Source: Pelotomaculum terephthalicicum JT (GTDB taxonomy: Bacteria > Bacillota > Desulfotomaculia > Desulfotomaculales > Pelotomaculaceae). From it: 64,000 nt of DNA. The position numbers were made by a program, and so were the translations under genes. The stretch is from positions 124,001 through 188,000 of the forward strand of contig NZ_JAKNBL010000002.1 in the NCBI RefSeq assembly GCF_022410535.1, written 5' to 3'. Shown here piece by piece: positions 9,299-16,375 of this stretch (within the stretch, counting starts at the first letter, position 1; each line of letters starts with the position of its first letter). A model generated the notes under the pieces. It searched no databases and was not told the DNA's origin. It was given only the letters and a program-made list of their open reading frames with translations.

Positions 9299-10840
9299 AT
9301 GCAGAATTCTCAAACGGGCAGTGAAGAATATGTCTTTAGCCAGGTTGAAAACCTGCTGAATGTGGGAATCGCCCTCACTGCCGAAAAAGATCACAACCGG
9401 CTGCTGGAGATGATCGTCTCTGAAGCGCGCAATATTACGAACAGTGACGCCGGCACCCTTTATTTGCGGCAAAATGATCAACTCGTTTTTAAAATAGTGC
9501 AGACAGAGTCTCAAAATGTTTTCCTGGGCGGTTCAGGGGAAGAAGTCAAACTGCCGCCGGTGGCGCTCGTGGAGAGTAATGTGTCGGCCTATGTGGCGCT
9601 TACCGGCAAAACGGTGAATATAGCCGATGTATACTTCGCTGAAGGGTTTGATTTTTCCGGCCCCCGCAATTATGACCGGATCACGGGTTACCGTACCAAG
9701 TCGATGCTTGTCGTGCCGTTGGAAGACCACGAGGGAGAAATCATCGGCGTACTGCAGCTGATCAATTCCCTGGAAAGTGACAACCGCACAGTCAGAGTAT
9801 TCCCTGCACACTACCAGAAAGTGATTGAGTCCCTGGCCTCCCAGGCCGCCATCGCCCTGACCAACGCGCAGCTTTTAAGAGATATTGAAAACCTGTTTAA
9901 TTCCTTTGTGCAGGTAATGGCTACGGCCATCGACGCCAGGACACCGTACAACGCGAACCACACCAGGCGCGTCGCCATGCTGGCGAGGGCGACCGCGGAA
10001 GCGGTAAACGTTGTTCAGGATGGACCTCTGGCGCAAGAGCACTTTAACCGGGAAAGGCTTGAGCAATTAACCATGGCGGGATGGCTGCATGACATCGGCA
10101 AGGTCACCACGCCTTTATCCGTGATGAATAAGGCCACCCGCCTGGAAGGCCGGATAGATATCGTGCTGCAGCGAATGGACTTTATCAGCCAGTCCGAAAA
10201 AATGAACAGTCTCGCCAGGCAAGTGGAACTGTTGAAAAAAGGAATGCCGGAGGAAGCTGAGCGGGAGATCCTGCTAAGCGCGGAGCGCCTGGTAAAGATC
10301 AAAGAAATAAAGGAGTTGATCGTCAAGTGTGACAATCCGGCAACCTTTATTGACGACCAGCTTCTTGAGCAGCTGCGCGAGGCCGCCGGCCGCAAATATC
10401 TTGATCCGGAGGGTGTGGAGAAACCATATCTAAGCCCGGCGGAACTGGAGTGCCTGTGCATCCGCAAGGGTACCCTCACGGACGAAGAACGGGACATAAT
10501 GGAACAGCATGTGGAGGTAACAGGCAAAATGCTGGAAAAAATTACTTTTATCAAAAAACTCAAGGATGTTCCCCTGTTTGCGAGCATGCATCATGAGTTT
10601 CTGGACGGAAACGGTTATCCCAACAAGCTGAAAAACGGCACTATCCCTCTTGAAGGGAGAATACTGTCTCTGGTCGATATCTATGACGCGCTGACGGCGG
10701 GAGACCGCCCTTATAAAAAAGCCATACCATGGGAAGAGGCCCTGCGCATTCTTGGTTTTATGGTAAGAGAAGGCAAGCTGGACAGTGAATTGTTTAATGT
10801 TTTTAAAGAACACCGAGTTTGGGAAAAGGTATGTGATTAG
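9299..10840 (+). CDS. GAF - HD-GYP signalling protein
   Basis: A 513-residue cytoplasmic protein. A GAF sensor domain (about residues 20-190) is followed by an HD-GYP domain with H264-D265 (HDIGK) and HHEFLDGNGYP from H431-H432. HD-GYP proteins usually hydrolyse cyclic di-GMP. The metal-binding HD, HHE and GYP motifs are present. The distance between HDxGK and HHE is about 167 residues, roughly 100 more than usual, because of a charged helical insertion at about 285-395. ATG 9299 sits behind GTGGTGAA. The next small gene starts on the base after its stop codon, so the two are translationally linked. Confidence 0.9.
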   Translation: MQNSQTGSEEYVFSQVENLLNVGIALTAEKDHNRLLEMIVSEARNITNSDAGTLYLRQNDQLVFKIVQTESQNVFLGGSGEEVKLPPVALVESNVSAYVALTGKTVNIADVYFAEGFDFSGPRNYDRITGYRTKSMLVVPLEDHEGEIIGVLQLINSLESDNRTVRVFPAHYQKVIESLASQAAIALTNAQLLRDIENLFNSFVQVMATAIDARTPYNANHTRRVAMLARATAEAVNVVQDGPLAQEHFNRERLEQLTMAGWLHDIGKVTTPLSVMNKATRLEGRIDIVLQRMDFISQSEKMNSLARQVELLKKGMPEEAEREILLSAERLVKIKEIKELIVKCDNPATFIDDQLLEQLREAAGRKYLDPEGVEKPYLSPAELECLCIRKGTLTDEERDIMEQHVEVTGKMLEKITFIKKLKDVPLFASMHHEFLDGNGYPNKLKNGTIPLEGRILSLVDIYDALTAGDRPYKKAIPWEEALRILGFMVREGKLDSELFNVFKEHRVWEKVCD

Positions 10841-11035
10841 ATGAACGGTACTCAACCGCCGGGTGCCCATCCCGGCGAAGAAAATGAAACAGCGGATGAA
10901 ATTAATCAAGCAAAGCCGGACAGCCCGCTGCAATTTTACCTTTGCAACACACTTGGCTGTTTAATGGAAAGGGAGCTCAGATCTTGCTTTGAGTGCGATG
11001 ACTTCCCCTGCGCAAAATTACGTCCGTTTGGATAA
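10841..11035 (+). CDS. Small cysteine-rich protein, unknown
   Basis: A 64-residue product with a polar, probably disordered N-terminal half and a C-terminal cysteine cluster (CNTLGC ... CFECDDFPC). The last part resembles the end of DUF3795-type zinc-binding domains, but only that portion is present, so it may be a shortened relative. ATG 10841 directly abuts the TAG of the HD-GYP gene, which argues for real, coupled translation. Function is not known; the four to five cysteines suggest metal binding. Confidence 0.6.
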   Translation: MNGTQPPGAHPGEENETADEINQAKPDSPLQFYLCNTLGCLMERELRSCFECDDFPCAKLRPFG

Positions 11036-11078
11036 TATTTCTGTGCTCTTATTGTAACCGGGTTGAATTTCCCGGCGT

Positions 11079-11107
11079 TTGACCTGAAAAATCAAGAAAG
11101 ATATAAT
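11079..11107 (+). promoter_or_regulatory. Predicted sigma-A promoter
   Basis: TTGACC (11079-11084), a 17-bp spacer and a consensus TATAAT (11102-11107), 27 bases before the TTG start at 11134. The short distance implies a very short leader. Confidence 0.75.
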
Positions 11108-11133
11108 AATTGTACGGTGAGGAGGGGTTTGCC

Positions 11134-11709
11134 TTGGACAAGATTAAATCAGCTTACGAAATGGCCATGGAACGTTTCCAGCAAAGGAAAGAAGTGCCCC
11201 GCCCGGAAATCGACCGGCTGGAGTACCTGCCTGTGGGAAGAGCTATAGCCGCTAATTACCTAAAGGAAATCAATTACGATATTTTCGCTGAAATCGGCAA
11301 GCACTCCGATAATTATAAAAAGTACATAATCGAAGGCATGCAGGAAACCTTTTTGAACAACATCCTGCCGCCCGCGGACAAATCTTCCCGGGAGAAAAAC
11401 AAGAAGGCGATGGAAGGGCTGCTGCTAATCAAAGAGGATAAACGGGCGGTGGGGGAAGTTTTTGGCCGGCTGGAGCACCTCTTTAAGTATTACGAGCAGG
11501 CCCTGGCGCAGGCTTACAGCCGGTTCAAGGATGATTATGGCGCGAAGATCAAGGCGGCTGTGGGTAAAATGACCGGGGGGAAAGTAAATATCGATCCGGA
11601 AAAGCAACCGGGTTTCCGGGAAGAATGGATGAAAGCGCTTAGCCGTTTAAACGACCAGTATATAAGCGTGCTGGGGGAACAGAAAGATTTATTGCGAAAG
11701 TTCAATTAA
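11134..11709 (+). CDS. Conserved hypothetical helical protein
   Basis: I do not recognise this family. The 191-residue product is highly charged, predicted mostly helical and soluble, with no signal peptide or membrane segment. TTG 11134 is chosen because GAGGAGGGG lies seven bases upstream; a TTG at 11110 would overlap the predicted -10 box at 11102-11107. It has its own strong promoter and is followed after 24 bases by the thiamine-binding-type gene, with which it may be co-transcribed. A role cannot be assigned. Confidence 0.7.
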   Translation: MDKIKSAYEMAMERFQQRKEVPRPEIDRLEYLPVGRAIAANYLKEINYDIFAEIGKHSDNYKKYIIEGMQETFLNNILPPADKSSREKNKKAMEGLLLIKEDKRAVGEVFGRLEHLFKYYEQALAQAYSRFKDDYGAKIKAAVGKMTGGKVNIDPEKQPGFREEWMKALSRLNDQYISVLGEQKDLLRKFN

Positions 11710-11733
11710 ATTACGCAAAGTGGGGTGGTAAAT

Positions 11734-12048
11734 ATGGCCGTTGCGGAGGTAAGCATTGTCCCTGTAGGCACGCCGTCGCCCAGTCTGAGCGAGTATGTGG
11801 CGGGATGTATCGCGATACTTGACAGCGCTGAAGGAATCACCTATCAGCTTAACCCCATGGGTACTGTCATAGAAGGGGAACTGGACCGCGTTTTGGAGGT
11901 GGTCCGGAGGATGCACGAGCATCCTTTCACAAAGGGTGTCGAAAGAGTGGTCACCACTGTCCGCGTTGACGACCGGCGGGACAAAAAGTTGACTATGGCC
12001 GGTAAAGTGGCGGCGGTTGAGGCCAGACTGAGACAGGGGCAACAGTAA
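11734..12048 (+). CDS. MTH1187-family thiamine-binding protein
   Basis: A 104-residue protein of the MTH1187/YkoF (DUF77) family, whose ferredoxin-like domains bind thiamine or its precursors. The hallmark segments are VSIVPVGTPSPSLSEYV at the start, a central YQLNPMGTVIEGE block and MAGKVAAVEARL at the end. The ATG at 11734 is preferred to GTG 11725, which lies inside the probable ribosome-binding site GTGGGGTGG. Its last base overlaps the first base of holA, so the two are translationally coupled, although no functional link is evident. Confidence 0.85.
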   Translation: MAVAEVSIVPVGTPSPSLSEYVAGCIAILDSAEGITYQLNPMGTVIEGELDRVLEVVRRMHEHPFTKGVERVVTTVRVDDRRDKKLTMAGKVAAVEARLRQGQQ

Positions 12049-13094
12049 TGCAATATTTTATTGAGCTTTTAAACAGCCTTGAACGGGGAGTAGTTGCCCC
12101 GGTTTATCTGTTTTACGGGGAAGAGACCTACTTGCGGGAGCAGGCTGTTGCACGTTTTAAGGACTATTTTGTTCAGGGCGGCGAGTCCGCCCTGAACTAT
12201 GACCTGGTTGACGGCGAAGCGGTAAACCCGGTGGATATAGCGGCAAGGGCGGAGACGCTCCCTTTTTTTTCTGATAAGCGCCTGGTGGTGGTCAGGAATC
12301 CTCTTTTCTTCAAGGCCAGACGGGCCGGCGAGCCAGTCGCGGAAACGGGGGAGGAAACGAAAGTACCGGAAAAAGAACAGACGTTGCTGAATTACCTGGA
12401 GAACCCGCTGACTTCAACCTGCCTTGTTTTTACCACCGGTGAGCCGGTGGATAAGCGCAAAAAAATATTTCGTTTAATTAAAAAGAACGGGCGGGCAATC
12501 GATTTTAATTTCCTCAAAAAGGCGGAACTGGGCCGCTGGCTGGCGCAAAAAGCCGGCGCGGCCGGCAAAAAATTCGAAACGGGAGCGGGAGACGCTTTCC
12601 TGGAGTCTGTTGGCCCGTCGCTGCAAAATCTGGTAATGGAACTGGACAAGTTAATCAACTACACAGCCGGGCGCGAAGTGATCACTCTGACGGATGTGCG
12701 CCGGGTGTCCACGCCCGGAGTGGATGACAATATTTTTGCCATTGTCGATGCGATCGGCGGCAAGCGATGCGGGGAAGCGCTGGCAGGCATAAAAGAATTG
12801 CTGGCGGCGAAAGAACCTCCGCTCCGCTTGCTGGCGATGATCACCAGGCAGTTCCGCCTGCTGCTGCAGGTGAGCGACTTAACCGGGCGGGGCTGTCCGG
12901 CCCGGGAAATCTACGGAAGGCTAAAAATACAGCCATTTGTTTATAAAAAAATTGCCACGCAATGTCGCAATTTTGAGCAGAACCTGTTAATTGGCGTTTT
13001 TGAATCCCTGTCGGAATTGGAGTCAGCGGTAAAAACCGGGCGGCAGGAGTTTTACCCGGCGATTGAGACGTATTTGTTAAAACTTTGCCTGTAG
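12048..13094 (+). CDS. holA: DNA polymerase III subunit delta
   Basis: HolA is the clamp-loader subunit that opens the sliding clamp. The 348-residue protein matches the family in length and in key segments: PVYLFYGEETYLREQ at the N-terminus, a DxVDGE segment, LPFFSDKRLVVVRNP, and the helical C-terminal collar domain starting near residue 210 (DNIFAIVDAIGGKR). It stands before a bidirectional terminator and the convergent rpsT, the usual Firmicutes arrangement. Confidence 0.95.
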   Translation: MQYFIELLNSLERGVVAPVYLFYGEETYLREQAVARFKDYFVQGGESALNYDLVDGEAVNPVDIAARAETLPFFSDKRLVVVRNPLFFKARRAGEPVAETGEETKVPEKEQTLLNYLENPLTSTCLVFTTGEPVDKRKKIFRLIKKNGRAIDFNFLKKAELGRWLAQKAGAAGKKFETGAGDAFLESVGPSLQNLVMELDKLINYTAGREVITLTDVRRVSTPGVDDNIFAIVDAIGGKRCGEALAGIKELLAAKEPPLRLLAMITRQFRLLLQVSDLTGRGCPAREIYGRLKIQPFVYKKIATQCRNFEQNLLIGVFESLSELESAVKTGRQEFYPAIETYLLKLCL

Positions 13095-13116
13095 TCCTGT
13101 TTCAGGTGCGAACAAT

Positions 13117-13150
13117 AAAACCACCCTTGACCGCATAGGGTGGTTTTTCC
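13117..13150. terminator. Bidirectional terminator between holA and rpsT
   Basis: The 11-bp perfect stem AAAACCACCCT (13117-13127) / AGGGTGGTTTT (13137-13147) has T runs on both strands and serves the convergent holA (+) and rpsT (-). Confidence 0.9.
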
Positions 13151-13152
13151 GT

Positions 13153-13419
13153 TTAACCCATCAGTTTATTGAATTTCTTCATCAGACGTGATTTTTTGCG
13201 TGACGCTGCATTTTTATGTAAAATGCCTTTTGTTACGGCTTTGTCAATTGCTTTCACGGCATTGCGAAGCTTTGTGCCGGCTTCTTCAGCATTGGTTGCG
13301 CCCAGGGCTCCTTCGAACTTTCTGATAGTAGTGCGCAGCGCCGATTTGATCCGTGTGTTGCGTAATGTCCGTAAACGGATAATTTCGGCTCTTTTTGCTG
13401 CTGATTTAATGTTCGGCAT
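13153..13419 (-). CDS. rpsT: 30S ribosomal protein S20
   Basis: An 88-residue basic helical protein beginning MPNIKSAAKRAEI, the standard S20 N-terminus, and ending KKSRLMKKFNKLMG. It binds 16S rRNA early in 30S assembly. An in-frame ATG four codons upstream (13431) exists, but the MPNIKSAAKR start is conserved across bacteria and has GGGGGGTGAGG upstream. It is transcribed against the surrounding genes and ends at the terminator shared with holA. Confidence 0.97.
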   Translation of the reverse strand: MPNIKSAAKRAEIIRLRTLRNTRIKSALRTTIRKFEGALGATNAEEAGTKLRNAVKAIDKAVTKGILHKNAASRKKSRLMKKFNKLMG

Positions 13420-13542
13420 GTTTATCCTCACCCCCCAACGGGACCAATTTTACCATGCGTGGTGAAAAAATGCAAGCGCGACTGGTATATACTTTCAAAT
13501 TTCGGGCAAAAATACAGGTAATTGAATAAGATAGGGGGTGAT

Positions 13543-13887
13543 TTGAGGATGCAATGGCTCGGATTAGTAATCAGGTTTGTCGTTTCAGCACTTGTTTTAA
13601 TTGTAGTAAGCTGGCTCTCACCCGGCTTCGTGGTGAGCGGAGGGTTCGTCGGGGCTTTAATTGCGGCGGTGGTGATTGCCGTACTGGGTTACATCGCTGA
13701 AGCCCTCCTGGGTGAACGTATTTCTCCCAGAAACAGGGGTCTTGTCGGTTTTATTACGGCGGCAGTGGTAATTTACCTGGCGCAGTTTATTATTCCTACG
13801 CTGCTCAGTGTGAATCTGCTCGGCGCGTTGATTTCCGCATTTATTGTCGGACTTATTGATGCTTTTGTACCGACTGTCATACGTTAA
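13543..13887 (+). CDS. Small four-helix membrane protein (phage-holin superfamily IV / YvlD-like)
   Basis: A product of about 114 residues made almost entirely of four hydrophobic segments, with the NRGLVGFITAAVVIYLAQ region typical of the family labelled mycobacterial 4-TM phage holin (YvlD-like). No phage genes are nearby, so holin is only a family name; the role is unknown. TTG 13543 or ATG 13549 is the likely start behind AGGGGG (13533-13538). It lies between rpsT and spoIIP, where the germination protease gene gpr is commonly found in related genomes. Confidence 0.8.
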   Translation: MRMQWLGLVIRFVVSALVLIVVSWLSPGFVVSGGFVGALIAAVVIAVLGYIAEALLGERISPRNRGLVGFITAAVVIYLAQFIIPTLLSVNLLGALISAFIVGLIDAFVPTVIR

Positions 13888-13959
13888 CAGAGACGACCTT
13901 CATAAACCCTTCCTCCGGAACATAGAATTAATGGACGATTCCTGGAGGGGGGGGTTTTT

Positions 13960-15015
13960 ATGTACCCGGTGCACGCCGCCCGGTTCCGCTACGCGCGCAT
14001 TGATCACGTCTGCAGATTTATCGCCCTCGCCGGATTGCTGTCAATGCTGCTGTTATTATTTTCCCGGATAACAGGCGCTGCAGCCTTGACTGCGCTCAAA
14101 GAAACCGTGGATAAAATACCGGAAGGAGTCATAGCGGTTTTTTACCAGCGTGAACCGTTGAAAATACTTCAAGGCGCCCTGCCGGTGCTGTGCTGGAGCG
14201 GTTTTGAAGAGGATTCCTGCTCCGGCAGCCTGTCCCAATCGCTGCTGGATTCCCTGGGTGTTGTTGTCCGGGTTGATATGAGCAGTCCTGCCGCGGTTTT
14301 AAAATCACAAATGCCGGTGCTGGTTATGTCGGCGCCGCCGGGAGCGGTAGCTGTAAGCAGGTCAGGTGGCGCTCATCCGGTTGACAATGCTCCGGCGGCT
14401 CAAACCTCCACGCTGCCTGGAGAAATTCTGGTGATAATCTATAACACGCACACCGGAGAGACATACAGCATGACTGACCGGGCAGAAAGGCTGGACGGCA
14501 GGCAAGGCGGAATTGTGACCGTGGCCGCGGCGTTGCAGGAAACCCTGGAGAGCAAGTACGGCATTAAAGTGGCGCGCTCGGACCGTATTCATGATGCCGA
14601 CTATAACGCTTCCTATCTTGAGTCGGAAAAAACCTTAAAGGAAATGCTGGCCGCCAACCCTGAGGCCAGGGTTGTTTTTGACATTCACCGCGACGCCGCG
14701 AAATCGCGTGAGCAAAGTCTGGTGAAAATTAACGGTGAGAACGTGGCGCCGCTTCTTTTCATCACCGGCGCCCGCATGTCGTCGAACTATGCCTTCGCTG
14801 CAAAGCTCTCGGCAGAAACAAATAAGATGTATCCGGGGCTTTCCCTGGGTGTCAGAGTGAAGACCAGCAATTATAACCAGTATCTTCACCCTCACGCGGT
14901 GCTGGTGGAAATAGGCACGTCAAAAAATTCAGTGGAAGAGGCGGTACGCTCAGCGGTTCTGTTTGCAGATGCGGTAGCCCGGGTGATTATGGAAGAGAGT
15001 AAGGTGATATCGTGA
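13960..15015 (+). CDS. spoIIP: Stage II sporulation protein P
   Basis: SpoIIP is the membrane-anchored amidase and endopeptidase that works with SpoIID and SpoIIM to degrade septal peptidoglycan during engulfment. The 351-residue product has one N-terminal membrane anchor (about residues 20-42) and a C-terminal Amidase_3-like domain with zinc and catalytic candidates H164 (NTHTGE), H243 (DIHRD) and E317 (VEIGTSKN). ATG 13960 follows a strong TGGAGGGGGGG. Its presence is good evidence that the organism forms endospores. The downstream gene overlaps its stop codon by four bases. Confidence 0.96.
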   Translation: MYPVHAARFRYARIDHVCRFIALAGLLSMLLLLFSRITGAAALTALKETVDKIPEGVIAVFYQREPLKILQGALPVLCWSGFEEDSCSGSLSQSLLDSLGVVVRVDMSSPAAVLKSQMPVLVMSAPPGAVAVSRSGGAHPVDNAPAAQTSTLPGEILVIIYNTHTGETYSMTDRAERLDGRQGGIVTVAAALQETLESKYGIKVARSDRIHDADYNASYLESEKTLKEMLAANPEARVVFDIHRDAAKSREQSLVKINGENVAPLLFITGARMSSNYAFAAKLSAETNKMYPGLSLGVRVKTSNYNQYLHPHAVLVEIGTSKNSVEEAVRSAVLFADAVARVIMEESKVIS

Positions 15016-15389
15016 CCTGGACAAAATATAAGTGCGTAGTTTTAATGTCAATTGCTGCAGTAGCTATAGGAAGCGCTTACACGCTGGCCAATTTTAACGA
15101 AATCGTCGCACCTGATGTACCGGTACAGGCTATCCGGTTTGAAAACGCGGGAGCAGACGTTTATCGTTTGGAAATCATGGGGGAAAACCTTGTTGTGAAA
15201 AGGCCGGATAAATATTACCGCCTTATTGAAAACAAATGCGGCGAAATCTTAATGTCCTCTAATAATAACGCCGCAGCATTCCGGGACAAGTTCCTCTCAG
15301 ATATTATACCACGCGTGCTTCAGATAGAAAAAGGATTAGAACATTGGTTCCAGACCCTGCCTTTTGAAAGCGTCCGGGAAAAGGGCTAA
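15012..15389 (+). CDS. Hypothetical membrane-anchored protein coupled to spoIIP
   Basis: I do not recognise this family. The 125-residue product has one N-terminal hydrophobic segment (about residues 8-26) that could be an anchor or uncleaved signal, followed by a small extracytoplasmic domain. GTG 15012 overlaps the spoIIP stop codon (GTGA), giving translational coupling and suggesting a sporulation-linked role. A terminator follows about 35 bases after the stop. There is no similarity to a catalytic family that I can see. Confidence 0.65.
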   Translation: MTWTKYKCVVLMSIAAVAIGSAYTLANFNEIVAPDVPVQAIRFENAGADVYRLEIMGENLVVKRPDKYYRLIENKCGEILMSSNNNAAAFRDKFLSDIIPRVLQIEKGLEHWFQTLPFESVREKG

Positions 15390-15422
15390 AGATAAGAGAA
15401 GATATTGATGAAAACAAACGGT

Positions 15423-15446
15423 AACCCCTTGGCAGGGGTTATTTTA
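15423..15446 (+). terminator. Intrinsic terminator after the spoIIP operon
   Basis: AACCCCT (15423-15429) pairs with AGGGGTT (15434-15440), followed by ATTTTAGTT. Confidence 0.7.
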
Positions 15447-15478
15447 GTTCATGGCTGAATATTTTTTCAAAAGCATGG

Positions 15479-15507
15479 TGGACAAAGCAGTTAAACGGTG
15501 TTAGTAT
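15479..15507 (+). promoter_or_regulatory. Candidate promoter of first cobalamin riboswitch
   Basis: TGGACA (15479-15484), a 17-bp spacer and TAGTAT (15502-15507), about 20 bases before the aptamer. Confidence 0.5.
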
Positions 15508-15526
15508 ACTTTTAATTAAATAATTG

Positions 15527-15695
15527 TTTAGGTATCCCCGGTATATCGGGGATGAAAAGGGAACCGGGTGTGAATCCCGGACGGTCCGGCCACTGTAAGT
15601 GGGGAGCAGTTCCCAAAATGCCACTGGTTTTTGATAGCCTGGGAAGGCGGGAGATGCGCTTTGAGCCACGAGTCAGGATACCTGCCTGGGCAAAA
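15527..15695 (+). ncRNA. Cobalamin riboswitch, copy 1 (terminator type)
   Basis: The aptamer core is clear: a 5' strand TTTAGGTA that pairs with TACCTG near the B12 box, a GAATCCCGG hairpin, GCCACTGTAAGTGG, and the B12 box AGTCAGGATACCTGCCT (15670-15686). It is followed by a strong intrinsic terminator at 15764-15796, giving a standard attenuation design. No reading frame lies between that terminator and the second riboswitch, so this element either precedes the downstream operon in tandem or has lost its own gene. Confidence 0.93.
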
Positions 15696-15763
15696 TTAAG
15701 TATTGCCTTCCGTGGAAAGGTTTGTGCTTAGAGGGTGCTATATATAAAGGTGTGAGGCCTTTT

Positions 15764-15797
15764 AAAACCCGGCTTTTACGGAAAAGCCGGGTTTTTC
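15764..15797 (+). terminator. Terminator of the first cobalamin riboswitch
   Basis: The 14-bp stem AAAACCCGGCTTTT (15764-15777) / AAAAGCCGGGTTTT (15782-15795) is followed by TCTAC within a T-rich tail. Confidence 0.9.
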
Positions 15798-16002
15798 TAC
15801 ATCCCTATACCTGAATTTTCGATATACTGCCCTCATTAAGTCCTCCTTGCCAGGGTTCCAATAATCCTTTACCCTGAAACATTTTTTAATACTAAGTTTT
15901 AAGAAATACAAACTTAAACTTCATCCAGCCAAGAGCAGCTTTGATAATGGCGGCAGTTGCAGCTTTATGTGATGTGAGATAAGGCGTTCATTTTTTTTAG
16001 TT
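15798..16002 (+). other. About 205-bp spacer between the two cobalamin riboswitches
   Basis: AT-rich with no convincing gene on either strand. It could hold an independent promoter for the second riboswitch, but no clear -35/-10 pair was found. A decayed gene once controlled by riboswitch 1 is possible. Confidence 0.4.
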
Positions 16003-16251
16003 AGGAAAACAGGTGCCCCGTCCTGTGATGGACGGGAGTTAAAAGGGAAGCCGGTGTGAATCCGGCGCGGTCCCGCCACTGTAACGGAGAGCTGTCTTAC
16101 TTAATGAAGGAGCAAACCGTCGGTTTTGGGGAAATTCCTTTTTCCTCGACGATTTCACGAAGGAATGTCCCCCACTCTTTTGCCACTGGGTTTTGCCCGG
16201 GAAGGCGTAAGGCAAGCGATGAACCGGAGCCAGGAAACCTGCCTGTTTTCC
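16003..16251 (+). ncRNA. Cobalamin riboswitch, copy 2
   Basis: The closing stem GGAAAACAGG (16003-16012) pairs with CCTGTTTTCC near 16242-16251. Inside are the GCCGGTGTGAATCCGGC hairpin, the conserved GCCACTGTAACGG segment and the B12 box AGCCAGGAAACCTGCCT. The aptamer is longer than copy 1 because of an extended variable arm around 16095-16180. It lies directly upstream of the cbiK-like/ABC importer operon, consistent with control of cobalt or corrinoid acquisition. Confidence 0.93.
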
Positions 16252-16312
16252 CCAGCGTTGGACCTTACGCGGATAAGGGGGTGTTGGGGTTGTACCTGGC
16301 AAAATCAATATT

Positions 16313-16367
16313 TCCTCCCTAGTTAATATTTAAATAATTTTCCAATATTAAACAGAGTTAGGGAGGA
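16313..16367 (+). promoter_or_regulatory. SD-sequestering hairpin before the cbiK-like gene
   Basis: TCCTCCCTA (16313-16321) is perfectly complementary to TAGGGAGGA (16359-16367), the ribosome-binding site of the gene starting at 16376. An inner helix, GTTAATATT (16322-16330) with AATATTAAAC (16344-16353), extends it with one bulge. The helix would hide the Shine-Dalgarno, which suggests translational control by riboswitch 2. No intrinsic terminator is seen in this interval. Confidence 0.7.
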
Positions 16368-16375
16368 GAGACTTT

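Noticed and set aside
13543-13887. Prophage remnant because of the holin-like protein
   Set aside because: No other phage gene is nearby; the family occurs as an ordinary chromosomal membrane protein.
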